NCBI GenBank assembly: GCA_933228675.1
Contig: OW121744.1
Location: 100,200,813-100,264,812, forward strand
Origin: Stomorhina lunata
Taxonomy: Eukaryota; Arthropoda; Insecta; Diptera; Rhiniidae
DNA length: 64,000 nucleotides
Direction: 5' to 3'
The notes beneath the pieces were generated by a model. That model was not told the DNA's origin, did no database searches, and saw only the letters and a program-made list of their open reading frames with translations. The position numbers and the translations under genes are program-made. Below, one piece after another: positions 34,763-64,000 of this stretch. How positions within the stretch are numbered: position 1 is the stretch's first letter; each line of letters starts with the position of its first letter.

Positions 34763-35560
34763 ATATAACATATCATCGTCAAAACGATTCATTAAATGAT
34801 TCTATATCGATCACGATACTTATAGGATGATCTTAGACCAATATTTTTAACATTACGTTAAGTTACAAACATTAGCCTAAACTTATGCAAACATATTTGA
34901 TGGAGTAGGGTGTAATAAATTAATAGTTACTCTCTACTTTTTTCTTTACAATAAAATACAAAGTTAAACTTAAGTCTACAACAAAACAATAGTATCTGAG
35001 AGATGACGAATTCAATATCTATTTAGTATTTGTTTATATGACCAAATAAGTTTTACTAGTTTCAAGAATACCCCTCCGTAGATGGAGGTGTCTAAAATCC
35101 AACATAGACAAAAAAGAGTTAAAGAACATATTTTTTTTTCTAGATTGATAACGACGGCAATAAAATCCCAAAAGTGAACTCTTAAATATCGCTTTTCAAA
35201 AACAATTGATAATCGAAAAACTATAACAAAAGTGTGAAAAATTTTGAAAATTTCATAGCCCCCCTTTTGCGGGTATCTAAAGTTCTAGAGAACTTTGAGA
35301 GTTTTTGGAGCAGCAAAAATAAGCGTTAAATGAAATTATTTAGTATTAATCGAACAAACGACAAGTGAACATAGAATTAAATAAATATTTAAAAATGTTT
35401 TAGTTAAATAATAATAAGAAAAATAAAACAATAACAATTAAATTACAAATACAACAACAAAAATATATAATTACAATTAAACCAAAAATAAATAAAATGA
35501 AATTTAATTAAAGTTTTATTGAATCAAAAAAATTTGAATAAAAAAAAATAACACAAAAAA
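34763..35560 (+). other. 5' region of the divergent P450
   Basis: AT-rich. From about 35,395 the sequence becomes A-rich with AACAATAA and CAACAACAAAA tracts, resembling a long dipteran 5' leader. No TATA/initiator pair stands out. Confidence 0.35.
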
Positions 35561-38500
35561 ATGTGGGTTATTTTCTTAATATTGGGATTAATCATCTTTT
35601 TATTAGTAACTCTTTGCGCCATTGGCTATAAATATATACGTGACTATTGGCATTTCCTGGGTGTACCCCATGAACATCCTAAGCCTTTAGTGGATATAGC
35701 CAAGACCCTTAGTAAATATGGCACCTGTAAGCAGTTGATGGAACAACATGAATACTTTCAGAAACTCTATAAACGTTTTAAGGGTACGGGACCCTATTGC
35801 GGTTTTTATCATTTACTGGAACCGCGTGTTTTGGTCTTGGATCAAGAGCTCATGCAACAGATATTGGTCAAGAATTTTTCCAATTTTAATGATCGTGGCT
35901 GTTATCATAACATGAAAAATGATCCCCTTTCATCGGACTTGTATAGTTTGAGTGGTGAGCATTGGAAAGAGATGCGTTTGAAATTGGAGCCAGTTTTTCA
36001 AAAAGCTTATATGAAAGCTTTTCATGAGAGCATTCGTGAAGAGTGTGAGAAAACTCTGTTACTCTTTGAACTAAAAATTCAAGAAGAGAGCCAAAAGACT
36101 CAACAAAGAGAAATTGTCTTGGATGTGCAACCTTTAATGCATCGCTATGTCTTGGCGAATATAGCCAAATCGGTTTTTGGTCTTACGCATTCGTTACAGC
36201 AAAAATATCCTCTCGATGAATTTGATGCCATGACCCAATTTGCCCTGCACACCCACAAACATGGCACTGTCATAACATCCATCATGTCCCGCTATCCAAA
36301 TTTGTTTCGTTCATTTAAATTCTCCACCACCAAGGAAAAGGTACACACCTATTTTCTTTCCCTACTCAATGATGTCATGCAGCTGCGTGATAAATATGGT
36401 GACTATAAGGAAGACTATTTACAGTTGCTCTTGAATATTATGAGTCAAGAAATGAGCACCCATGAGACCATTGAAAGTCATGCCGAGCCCAAAGAATTAA
36501 GACAACATTTGGTCGATGAGTTGGCGGCCCATGCTTTTACTTTTGTAAGAGCCGGCTTAGAGCCTACCGCCAAGACCTTGACTTATGCCTTGTATGAATT
36601 GGCCAGAGATCCGGTTTTGCAGCAGCGCGTCAGGGAGGAGGTGATGAATGTTTATGAGGAGCATGAGGAAAGATTTGGCTATGAGTGTATACAGAGCATG
36701 AAGTTTTTGGGACAAGTTATATCAGGTAAGAATGCAGGAAATTTTAGTTACTTTGCAGTGGTAAATAACACTGCTCTGCAAAAATTCATTTTTTGTCTTT
36801 CCTTTTAATAAAACTATGCGGACTATATGGATCTTGATGCGCTAAACTCAGATCCGTTGTCGGTTTTTTTTCCATCAGATCTGGATTTTTTTTTATGGGC
36901 GTGGCAAATTTTTTCGCTTAAATTAGTCAGGTACGGAGACCTATTGCGTCCTAACTCGAGAACGACTCATCCGATTTTCAAAATTAAAACACAATTAAAA
37001 CAAATCAAGGCATGGTTCTAGCCTAAAGTCAAATACCGGTTCATTGGATATCTCTCGAACTCCCGGTATTCATCTTAAGGCTCTCAGAAATTAAAATTTA
37101 TTTTAAATAAATTAATCAATAACATTTCCACTTTTTAAAAATCGCTGTACTAAATTTTTTTTTTTTGTAAAAGGTCCATATTTAACCGATTAAAATTTTG
37201 AATAGCCTCTAAGGTCTGAATTGATTATGTGACGTGTCGTTAGAAATGCTTTCTATATTCCGAATTGTCTAAATTTGTATCTATTTGCAACTCTTAAATA
37301 TTTTTGGGAACTCATTTTTTTGCAATTTTCTTAATTTCCTAAGTTTTTCTTCTGTGCACATAATTCTCATTAAGTCGAAAAGTATTCTAGTTTACAACAA
37401 TGAAGGAAGCTGAATCCAATAGGGTTTTTTCCCCTTGGGTATATTTTTGTAGTCTTGATCTGATTATTTTTCTATTATAATGTATTTAGGCTATTGAGCC
37501 AAAGATTTTTTTCATTGGAATATTTTTTTGAATACCCTGACATCCGAGAGCCGCAGCATTTATTCGATATTGTAGAACCGTAGTAAGCCGATCGAGAGCT
37601 AAGTTGTTATTTTATATGATAGTTATTTTATAATACCCAGTAGGTAACTGACCGGTAGTCAACCGGCCTACAGACAAAGATCTGAACTCATCTGAGCATT
37701 ATTTAATAAGACCTTGTATATAGACCAACGAAGAGCCGAAGTATTAATACGTGTAATTGTAGAGCCGAAGTATTAATTAGTAGCTCCTTACTTAGCAGAA
37801 CGTGATCTAAATATTTTATTTTAATGGATTGTTATTTTATAATACCCCAAAGTCAACCGCCGCCGATCTTAATACTTCCGTTATCTTGTCGGATTATAAA
37901 ATCCCAGTTAACAGGTCGAGAGTTTAATATATTATCTCATCGGTGTGGGTCAAAGCTTAGAACCGCTGTGTGTAAAACATATTGGTCTGTATAACTTTCG
38001 CAAACATAAACCAATCAGAAAGAAAAATATGCTCACTGTACTACGCTATCTCTAATAGTTTAAGAGATATTTAACAGAATGTCGTTTTAAATCTAAGGGA
38101 TCGATATATTTAAGAAAATAGGCTTTTAATGAACCTGAACATAACTTAGCCTACCTAAGATGAAATAAAACTATATAATACTGAGAATGGCCTATATAAA
38201 GGATCGGAGGATCAGGAAATCTCCCTCTGCACATGCAAAGACAATAAATTTCTTTATATATTATTTTCTTTATTAAATCAACAATTTTTTCTTTTTATAT
38301 TTCAGAAACCCTTCGTCTCCACCCTGTCATACCCTACATTCTGCGCCGGGCCCTAAACAACTACCAGTGCTCCGATCATCCTCAATATCTTATACGTAAA
38401 AATATGTACGTAGTCATACCCACCCATGCCATACACAATGATCCAGCCATCTATCCCCAGCCGCACATCTTCAATCCCGATCGTTTTTCTACTCAGGACA

Positions 38501-38748
38501 ATAAACAGCGACAATCTTGCCTTTGGTTGGGTTTTGGGGAAGGCCCTCGCAACTGTTTGGGCCTGCACTATGCCCAACTGCAAATGCGTTTAATTCTGGC
38601 GCATTTATTACAAAAATATGAATTTACTCTAGACACTCAGCATCTGGTGGTGTGTTGTCAGGAGGGAGTGGCCTTGAGGGTTAAGCCCTTGCATGAGAGA
38701 TTTGAGTATGTGGAGTATGAGGGTCGAGAGTCGGCTGTGATGATTTAG
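35561..38748 (+). CDS. Divergent CYP6-clan P450, possibly CYP317A1 counterpart
   Basis: P450 of 535 residues from exons 35561..36725 and 38306..38748. The 1580-bp intron splits Glu389 of ETLR, the same site as in the CYP6 genes. It has a strong N-terminal anchor (IFLILGLIIFLLVTLCAIG), C-helix WKEMRLK, FNPDRF and haem loop FGEGPRNCLG with ligand Cys472. The I-helix is unusual: AGLEPTAKT at 331-339, so the residue after the conserved Glu is Pro where the neighbours have Thr or Ser. Other departures are a long acidic/Gln-rich segment before helix F (ELKIQEESQKTQQREIVLD) and about 18 extra residues at the C-terminus. Drosophila has a lone divergent P450, Cyp317a1, in the Cyp6a cluster; position and divergence suggest orthology, but this is not proven. 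AATAAA is at 38978..38983. Confidence 0.92.
37500..38290 (+). repeat. Candidate LTR or other insert in the P450 intron
   Basis: The intron interior is more GC-rich than its edges. It contains internal repeats (GAGCCGAAGTATTAAT twice near 37,733 and 37,762; TTATTTTATAATACCC near 37,626 and 37,840; GTAGTCAACCGGCC). It then has TATATAAAGGATCGGAGGA (about 38,192) followed 40-50 bp later by AATAAA (about 38,243), a promoter and poly(A) order typical of LTRs. No matching second LTR, TG/CA ends or target duplication could be fixed. Confidence 0.3.
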
Positions 38749-39699
38749 TAATAAGAAGTGAGATATAATGGAAGGAAAGAACATTTGGTGGTTAGCTGGG
38801 AATTTAGTTATTGTTTGAACAAGTACTTAATTTAAGTTCTTCAAATATTTGCTTAGTGTGATTTTTTTTTAGTTTTAAAGTGAATTAACCAAATTTATGT
38901 TTAAATGTTATGAGTTGAATCCAGTATTTAAATAATTTTGATTTTAATTTTTGTTATTTATTTATATGTAAATGTTAAATAAAATATTGAAAAGAAGGTA
39001 AATAAAATAATTTTGTTGTTAAAAGTAAAAAAAAAATGAAAATGGATTTAAGTTGTTTTGGCAAAGAAGAGAAAGGGAAAATGTTTAATAAATTATAGAC
39101 GAACAAGATTAGAAAAAAATAGTAATATAACCCAAATCTCTTCGATTTTTATAATTTAAAGTAAATCAGGGAATCTAGAGCAATACTCTAGTATAAATAA
39201 AACTCTTTAAACATGTTTTTAAAATTTTATTTTTCAAAATTTCTTTTTCTTTATAATTATTAAAACTACTTTAAAATAATTTAAAATATGTTGTTTTTTT
39301 ATAGTAAAATTTTTACTTGATATTTGTAACAATATTTTAAAAACTACTGAAAATATTACTTTTATTTGCATTATTTTTTTTTTGCTTTTTTAAGGGGTTA
39401 CAAAGAAGGGAAAGTGTTAGATCGCTACTACTTAAGTAAAATTTTTGAACAATATAATAAAACTACAGAATCAACACTTTCACTTTTTGAATATTTTTCT
39501 AAAATTTTATTAGATACAATTTTTTGTTAAAGATTTGTCATTCAATTGATATGATTTTGGGTTAGAAGAGGGATTAAAACTTAAAATGTTAAATTTAATA
39601 TAAACTAAAATTCATTTAAAATTAAAACTAAAATTAATGAAGATTATCAACGGGTTTGAATTTCAAATAACAAAAAGAAATTATACAAAAATGTTTAAT
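38749..39699. other. 3' flank between the divergent P450 and satellite E
   Basis: AT-rich DNA with the poly(A) signal of the P450 near 38,978. No gene, RNA or mobile element is recognised. Confidence 0.4.
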
Positions 39700-41815
39700 T
39701 TATTAAAAAAAATTTTTCAAAACTTTTTTTAAAAAAATTTTAAAAATTTTTCTATTTTTACAGGAAATTTTTCAAAAATGTTCTATTTTTATAGGAAATT
39801 TTACAAAAATTTCCTCTTTTTTATAGGAAATTTTTCAAAAATTTTCTATTTTTATAAGAAATTTTTCAAAAATTTTCTATTTTTATAGGAAATTTTTCAA
39901 AAATTTTCTATTTTTATAGGAAATTTTTCAAAAATTTCCTATTTTTATAGGAAATTTTTCAAAAATTTTCTATTTTTATAGGAAATTTTTCAAAAATTTT
40001 CTATTTTTATAGGAAATTTTTCAAAAATTTTCTATTTTTATAGGAAATTTTTCAAAAATTTTCTATTTTTATAGGAAATTTTTCAAAAATTTTCTATTTT
40101 TATAGGAAATTTTTCAAAAATTTTCTATTTTTATAGGAAATTTTTCAAAAATTTTCTATTTTTATAGGAAATTTTTCAAAAATTTTCTATTTTTATAGGA
40201 AATTTTTCAAAAATTTTCTATTTTTATAGGAAATTTTTCAAAAATTTTCTATTTTTATAGGAAATTTTTCAAAAATTTTCTATTTTTATAGGAAATTTTT
40301 CAAAAATTTTCTATTTTTATAGGAAATTTTTCAAAAATTTTCTATTTTTATAGGAAATTTTTCAAAAATTTTCTATTTTTATAGGAAATTTTTCAAAAAT
40401 TTTCTATTTTTATAGGAAATTTTTCAAAAATTTTCTATTTTTATAGGAAATTTTTCAAAAATTTTCTATTTTTATAGGAAATTTTTCAAAAATTTTCTGT
40501 TTTTATAGGAAATTTTTCAAAAATTTTCTATTTTTATAGGAAATTTTTCAAAAATTTTCTATTTTTATAGGAACTTTTTCAAAAATTTTCTATTCTTATA
40601 GGAAAGTTTTCAAAAATTTTCTATTCTTATAGGAAAGTTTTCAAAAATTTTCTTTTTTTTTAGGAAATTTTTCAAAAATTTTCTATTTTTATAGGAAATT
40701 TTTCAAAAATTTTCTATTTTTATAGGAAATTTTTCAAAAATTTCCTATTTTTATAGGAAATTTTTCAAAAATTTTCTATTTTTATAGGAAATTTTTCAAA
40801 AATTTTCTATTTTTATAGGAAATTTTTCAAACATTTTCTATTTTTATAGGAAATTTTTCAAAAATTTTCTATTTTTATAGGAAATTTTTCAAAAATTTTC
40901 TATTTTTATAGGAAATTTTTCAAAAATTTTCTATTTTTATAGGAAATTTTTCAAAAATTTTCTATTTTTATAGGAAATTTTTCAAAAATTTCCTATTTTT
41001 ATAGGAAATTTTTCAAAAATTTCCTATTTTTATAGGAAATTTTTCAAAAATTTTCTATTTTTATAGGAAATTTTTCAAAAATTTTCTATTTTTATAGGAA
41101 ATTTTTCAAAAATTTTCTATTTTTATAGGAAATTTTTCAAAAATTTTCTATTTTTATAGGAAATTTTTCAAAAATTTTCTATTTTTATAGGAAATTTTTC
41201 AAAAATTTTCTATTTTTATAGGAAATTTTTCAAAAATTTTCTATTTTTATAGGAAATTTTACAAAAATTTTATATTTTTATAGGAAATTTTACAAAAATT
41301 TTATATTTTTATAGGAAATTTTACAAAAATTTTCTATTTTTATAGGAAATTTTTCAAAAATTTTCTATTTTTATAGGAAATTTTTCAAAAATTTTCTATT
41401 TTTATAGGAAATTTTTCAAAAATTTTCTATTTTTATAGGAACTTTTTCAAAAATTTTCTATTATTATAGGAAAGTTTTCAAAAATTTTCTTTTTTTTTTT
41501 AGGAAATTTTTCAAAAATTTTCTATTTTTATAGGAAATTTTTCAAAAATTTTCTATTTTTATAGGAAATTTTTCAAAATTTTCTATTTTTGTATGAAATT
41601 TTTCAAAAATTTTCTATTTTTATATGAAATTTTTCAAAAATTTTCAATTTTTAGAGGAAGTTTTTCAAAAATTTTCTATTTTTATAGAAAATATTTCAAA
41701 AATTTTCTATTTTATAGGAAACTTTTCAAAAATTTCCTATTTGCGTACAAAAATTTCCAAAAATTTCTTATTTTTTAATAAATTTTTTTACAAAATTTCT
41801 TCTTTTCATCGGAAA
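39700..41815 (+). repeat. 31-bp satellite, block E (C orientation)
   Basis: About 68 units. This block carries its own variant, AAAAATTTTCTATTTTTATA, where block C has TTTCCTAT, and the variant is fixed across nearly all units. Short sub-blocks near 40.56-40.66 and 41.43-41.49 kb share CTTTTT/GTTTTC variants, showing a larger segmental duplication of about 850 bp within the block. It ends about 600 bp beyond the Kank stop codon. Confidence 0.95.
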
Positions 41816-42442
41816 TTCAAACCCGTTATCAAAATGCCGAGTTTTTTATTATTAAAAAATTTTCAATTTTCATTAAAAATTAAGTTTTTGTTTAACATTT
41901 TGAGAACCCTTAATTTTTTTAAATATTTCAGAATATTTAAAATATTTAATGGAGGGATTTGAGTTTTATTTCTTTGTTAATTCTTTTACATTTGTTATGG
42001 TTATAAAATTTAATTAAAAATTTGTGCTTTTAGGGTTGTTATCTTTAAAAATTGTGCGTTTGTTTGTATTAATTAAAAAATTTCATCAAATTTATTACAA
42101 TTTTCTTCAAATTGATTACAATAATTTGTCAGTTTGTAATGAAACACCTTAAATTCGTTGATCTCTCGCGTTAATTTGAATCGTTGGACTGGAATGTTGT
42201 TAACTTTTTTAGTGAAAGGTGTTCAAAACGATATTCTTAATATTTTTCAAAATTTTCAAATTAAGATCTAATAATTATTAATTAAATAATTAATTAAATG
42301 TGGCATTTTAAATGCTTTAAATTGTATTTAAATAAATTAAAACTAAAAAAAAACTTTGTTCGCTTGTTTAACTTTTTCAACACTGGCTCTTAGTTAATAT
42401 TTTTTAAATGAGATTGAAATTCAATATTTCGAATTTCAAAAC
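41816..42442 (-). other. Probable Kank 3' UTR and flank
   Basis: AT-rich sequence downstream of the Kank stop on the minus strand. TTTATT at 41965..41970 reads AATAAA on the minus strand, giving a 3' UTR of roughly 480 nt if used. No other feature is seen. Confidence 0.45.
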
Positions 42443-59488
<17,046 letters not shown>

Positions 59489-60479
59489 CTGGAAGTACGA
59501 AAAATATGTTAAAATTTGATTTTATTTCATTAACGTTAGATTCTTTTAAAGCTTTACAATTTTCTTGAACATTTTGATCTTTTTTCAATAAAACAATTTT
59601 TATCTTAAGTCTTTCCATTAACGTGGCTAAGCACAAACTATTAACAAGAATTGCATATGAAGTCAGACAGACCCCAAAAAAACTCGATTTTTTGTTAAAA
59701 ATTTGAGCAGATAATAACCAAAATGTTAATGCATAATTAATAAGTGTCAAGCTTTTTTTTTTTGTTAAATTAATGCTTTTGTTTCAAACTTAAATAATTC
59801 AATTTTTTGAATTTAAATGTTAGGAAATTGTTAGACTAGACTAGTCTATTTTGAGTTAAATCTATAATAATAACAAATTTTTGTTATTTGATCTCTTTGA
59901 GCCAAAAGTTAATGTGAAAAAAAGCTTTTATTTGTTTATTATTTTTAGCGTTTCTAAGTTATTTTTATGCTAAAAAAATCTGGTAAGCTCTCCCAAATGT
60001 CTTCAATTTTAGGGGTATGCAAAAGCTTTATCAATAGGTTCGTCAGCATTTTACTTATTATTGAACTTAATCAATTCCAAATTCCACTAGTTACTTCTTA
60101 AATGTTTCTTATATGAATTGTATTTCTCAAAATCATTGAGAACCAGCAACAAAAAGCTTAATAATGACGAGTTCATTGAAGTGCTAATTAATTTCAATCA
60201 ATTGTTTAATATTTGCCATTAATTAAAACAAATCTCCCTAGAGATAAAGTTCATTTTCGCATAATTTAATCTTTAATCGGGGGCAATGTTTTAAAAACTC
60301 AAAATAATTAAATTTAAAAAGATAAGAGAGTTTATTTGTTTACAGAAGCTTTACACAGAGAAAAAATCCTAAAACAAGTTCATATTTGAACAAAGCTTTT
60401 AAGATTATTTACAAAACTTTTATTAAAATCATAAAAAAGATATGTTTAAAAAAAGTTTTCATTCAAAAAAGCTCCTTTA
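59489..60479 (-). other. Kank intron, non-satellite part
   Basis: AT-rich intron sequence with scattered AAGCTTT motifs continuing the pattern of 57-59 kb. No exon with splice signals is recognised. Confidence 0.45.
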
Positions 60480-62880
60480 AGATTTTTGAAAAATTTCCTA
60501 TAAAAATAAGAAATTTTTAAAAAATTTCTAAAAAAAATAAGAAATTTTTAAAAAATTTCTTAAAAAAATATGAAATTTTTATTAATTTTCCTATGAAAAT
60601 AAAAAACTTTTTGAAAAATTTCCTATAAAATTACGAAATTTTTGAAAATTTTCCTATAAAAATAAGAAATTTTTGAAAAATTTCCTATAAAAATAAAAAA
60701 TTTTCCTTTAAAAAATAAGAAATTTTTCAAAAATTTCCTATAAAAATAAGAAATTTTTGAAAAATTTCCTATAAAAATAGAATTTTTTTTAATTTTCCTA
60801 TATAAATAAGAAATTTTTTAAAAATTTCCTATAAAAAAAAAGAAATTTTTGGAAAATTTCCTATAAAAAAAAAAATTTTTGAAAAATTTCAATACAAATA
60901 AGAAGTTTTTAAAAATTTTCTTATAAAAATAAGAAATTTTTGAAAATATTCCAAAAAAATAAGAAATTTTGGAAAAATTTCCTATAAAACAAGAAATTTT
61001 TGAAAAATTTCCTATAAAACAAGAAATTTTTGAAAAAATCCTTAAAAAAATGAGAAACTTTTAAAAAATTTCCTATAAAAATAAGAAATTTTTGAAAAAT
61101 TTCCTACAAAAATAAGAAATTTTTGAAAAATTTTTTATTTTTTGAAAAATTTCATATCAAAATAGGAAATTTTTGAAAAATTTTTTATTTTTTGAAAAAT
61201 TTCATATCAAAATAGGAAATTTTTTAAAAATTTCCTATAAAAATAAGAAACTTTTGAAAATTTTCCTTTAAAAAATAAGAAATTTTTGAAAATTTTCCTT
61301 TAAAAAATAAGAAATTTTTCAAAAATTTCCTATAAAATTAAGAAATTTTTAAAAATTTTCTTAAAAAAATATGAAATTTTTAAAAAATTTCCTATAAAAA
61401 TAAGAAATTTTGAAAATTTTTCTTTAAAAATATGAAATTTTTGAAAAATTTCCTATAAAAATAATAAATGTTTGAAAAATTTCCTATAAAAATAAGAAAT
61501 TTTTCAAAAATATATTAAAAAATAAGAAAATTTTGAAAAATTTTCTATAAAACAAAGAAATTTTTGAAAAATTTCCTATAAAACTAAGAAATTTTTTAAA
61601 AAATTTCCTAGAAAATATGAAATTTTTGACAAATTTTTTTTAAATAGGAAATTTTTAAAGATTTTTGAAAAATTTCCTATAAAAATAAGAAATTTTAAAA
61701 AAATTTCTTAAAAAAATATGAAATTTTTATAAATTTTCCTATGGAAATAAGAAAACTTTTTAAACATTTCCTATAAAAATAGGAAATTTTTGAAAAATTT
61801 CCTATAAAATAGGAAATTTTTGAAAAATTTCCTATAGAAATAGGAAATTTTTGAAAAATTTCCTATAGAAATAGGAAATTTTTGAAAAATTTCCTATAGA
61901 AATAGGAAATTTTTGAAAAATTTCCTATAGAAATAGGAAATTTTTGAAAAATTTCCTATAGAAATAGGAAATTTTTGAAAAATTTCCTATAGAAATAGGA
62001 AATTTTTGAAAAATTTCCTATAGAAATAGGAAATTTTTGAAAAATTTCCTATAAAAATAAGAAATTTTTGAAAAATTTCCTATAAAAATAGGAAATTTTT
62101 GAAAAATTTCCTATAAAAATAGGAAATTTTTGAAAATTTTCCTATAAAAATAGGAAATTTTTGAAAAACTTTCCTATAAAAATGAGAAATTTTTGAAAAT
62201 TTTCCTATAAAAATGAGAAACTTTTAAAAAATTTCTTATAAAAATAAGAAATTTTTGAAAAATTCCTATAAAAATAAGAAATTTTTGAAAAATTCCCATA
62301 AAAATAAGAAATTTTTGAAAAGTTTCCTATAAAAATAAGAAATTTTTCAAAATTTTCCTTTAAAAAATAAGAAATTTTTAAAAATTTCCTATAAAAATAA
62401 GAAATTTTTAAAAATTTCGTATAAAAAAATTTTTTTTGAAAAATTTTCTATAAAAATACGAAATTTGTTTAAAAAATTCCTTTTAAAATAAGAAATCAAA
62501 AAAAAAATATCCTATAAAAATAAGAAATTTTTAAAAAATCTCCTATAAAAATAAGAAATTTTTGAAAATTTTATTATAAAAATAAGAAATTTTTTAAAAT
62601 TTTCCTGTAAAAATAAGAAATTTTTGAAAAATTTCCTATAAAAATACAAATTTTTTTAAAAATTTCCTATAATAATATGAAATTTTTAAAATTTAAAAAA
62701 AGTAAGACATTTTTGAAAAATTTCCTATAAAAATAAGAAATTTCAGAAAAAATTTCTATAAAAATTAAAATTTTTTGAAAAATTTCCTATAAAAATACGA
62801 AATTTTTGAAAAATTTCTTATGAAAATAAGAAATTTTTGATTTTTTTTTCCATAAAAATAAGAAATTTCCATAAATCACT
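60480..62880 (-). repeat. 31-bp satellite, block H (G orientation)
   Basis: About 77 units, heavily diverged at both ends, with a homogeneous centre (61.76-62.2 kb) that carries a private CTATAGAAATAGG variant in eight or so successive units. This indicates recent local amplification. It lies in the Kank gene's upstream intron or 5' region. Confidence 0.94.
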
Positions 62881-64000
62881 TAAAAAATTATTGAAAATTT
62901 TTATATTTGATTATTATTGATTCCAAATCTTTCATTACTCATAAATGTTCTCATTTGACCACTAGATCATAAAATTTGTTTTATATCATTTTTTTAGAAA
63001 CATCAAATATTTTTTAAGAGTTCATAAAATATTTCCTGCTACCTATGATTCTTTTTAAAATGTATCAAAAATAGCCTCCAAAGACCATCACTTTTACTAA
63101 CTGACACTTCAAACAAAATAAATAAACTTTTGAAAACCACCACGAAAATATTATTAATCATTTATTTTGAACCAAAATTGTTGCTACCTAGACAATAAAA
63201 CGTTTTTGGAAAACCAAAAATATTAACAAAAAGCAGTTTTTTATTAAATAGACACAAAAACAAAATATATTTAAAACCTAAATTTTTTATGACATGACCA
63301 AACAACAACAAAAGGTCTTAATGTGTCTAGTTTGACAGCAGTGGCGAAAATTAATGATATTTTTAAATAAATAAATGTTTTTTTAAATAAACTAAAAATT
63401 TGAAACAAATAACAGAATTGTCTGGATAGTAAGTATTAATGAAAAGAAAAATTATTCGTACTTAATCCCAGTCTATTGTATTTATTAATTAATTTATTAG
63501 AAAATTTATTGATAAAAGCCAAAGAAAATGTTTGTGGGGACAACCAATTCCTCTATGCGTTTCGATGGTTGGTTACGCCCATCATCTTCTTTTTAGAAAG
63601 ATCGAAAACCTCACATTATTAGCTATTTCGGAAATACAATCATTACGAATTATGTTTGTCAATTAAAGGTAATACTAGATTATAGACTGAACAAAACTAC
63701 AAAGGTTTTCGATCTGTCTAAAACTAGGTTACTCCTGCTGATTTTTTTGCCATAATGTAATAAAATAAAAATAAGTTTTTGTTATAAAAATAACAATAAG
63801 AAGAAGAAAATTTTCTCAAAATTCCTAGCGGGTAAATTTTTCTTGTGCGTATTTACCGGGTCAATAAACATGTGAATAATGTGATCATTGGAACTTTTTT
63901 TTAACAACAAACATTTGGCAAAAAAAGAAAAAATATAGCATGAGTAGAAAAGACCATGAAAATGAAAGAAAATTAGAAACAACAAATAGTTTTGGCAATT
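62881..64000. other. AT-rich end of window, no gene recognised
   Basis: Probably Kank intron. A short inverted pair, AGAAAGATCGAAAACCT (about 63,595) and AGGTTTTCGATCTGTCT (about 63,703), spans about 125 bp with a GTTGGTTACGCCCATCATC stretch before it. No open frame is convincing. Confidence 0.4.

Noticed and set aside
41593..41962. Open frames of 61-112 codons at the end of satellite block E
   Set aside because: Satellite translation running into AT-rich flank; no start context or motif.
59489..59750. Upstream extension of the last Kank frame (MTLINYALTFWLLS)
   Set aside because: It is intron read-through: an AG acceptor at 59,489-59,491 gives the correct phase, and the extension has no KANK character.

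Overview
The window is nuclear DNA of a brachyceran fly, most likely a calyptrate such as a blowfly or house-fly relative. It is very AT-rich and has spliced genes, tandem CYP6-type cytochrome P450 genes, Tc1/mariner, hAT-like and Jockey-type elements, and roughly 20 kb (about a third of the window) of short-period AT-rich tandem repeats. Species-level assignment is inference.

Layout. (1) 0-5 kb: two closely related CYP6A-like P450 genes in tandem on +, the first cut by the window edge, separated by a dead mariner-type element and a LINE scrap. (2) 5-16.7 kb: a long AT-rich tandem array, a perfect 59-bp-arm palindrome, a region with a recurrent TGTGACGGACGCTA motif, a short hAT-type element with an 8-bp target duplication, a frameshifted mariner, a LINE remnant, and the first block (A) of a 31-bp satellite. 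(3) 17.7-19.3 kb: a third complete CYP6 gene (+), flanked by satellite blocks A and B in opposite orientations. (4) 19.7-29.3 kb: satellite blocks B and C, then a fourth CYP6 gene on the minus strand whose only intron is almost entirely satellite (block D). (5) 29.8-34.8 kb: a hAT-like composite with a clean 8-bp target duplication that contains a deleted Tc1-type transposase gene and two fold-back elements, then a candidate Helentron with about 130-bp tandem repeats. (6) 35.6-38.7 kb: a divergent P450 (+), possibly the CYP317A1 counterpart. (7) 42.4-59.5 kb and beyond: the 3' part of Kank on the minus strand. Seven exons were recovered with consistent phases, ending in ankyrin repeats. Its introns carry satellite blocks F, G and H, a 32-bp satellite, a full-length and apparently intact Jockey-type LINE inserted in satellite G, and a long near-perfect inverted repeat.

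How the genes relate. All five P450 genes share one phase-1 intron that splits the Glu codon of the K-helix ExxR motif, so they belong to one CYP6-type lineage expanded by local duplication. CYP6 enzymes are ER-anchored monooxygenases, often acting on plant toxins and insecticides. From memory, the Drosophila Cyp6a genes at 51D carry CG numbers running up to CG10248 (Cyp6a8), and Kank is CG10249. The window therefore looks like the orthologous Cyp6a-Kank neighbourhood, expanded by satellites and transposons. Kank encodes a cortical, talin/microtubule-linked ankyrin protein and is probably linked to the P450s only by conserved position.

The most unusual structure is the 31-bp satellite. In its commonest form it is a 27-nt perfect dyad plus a 4-nt T-tract, close to three helical turns. 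It occurs in separate blocks with block-specific variants and switching orientation.
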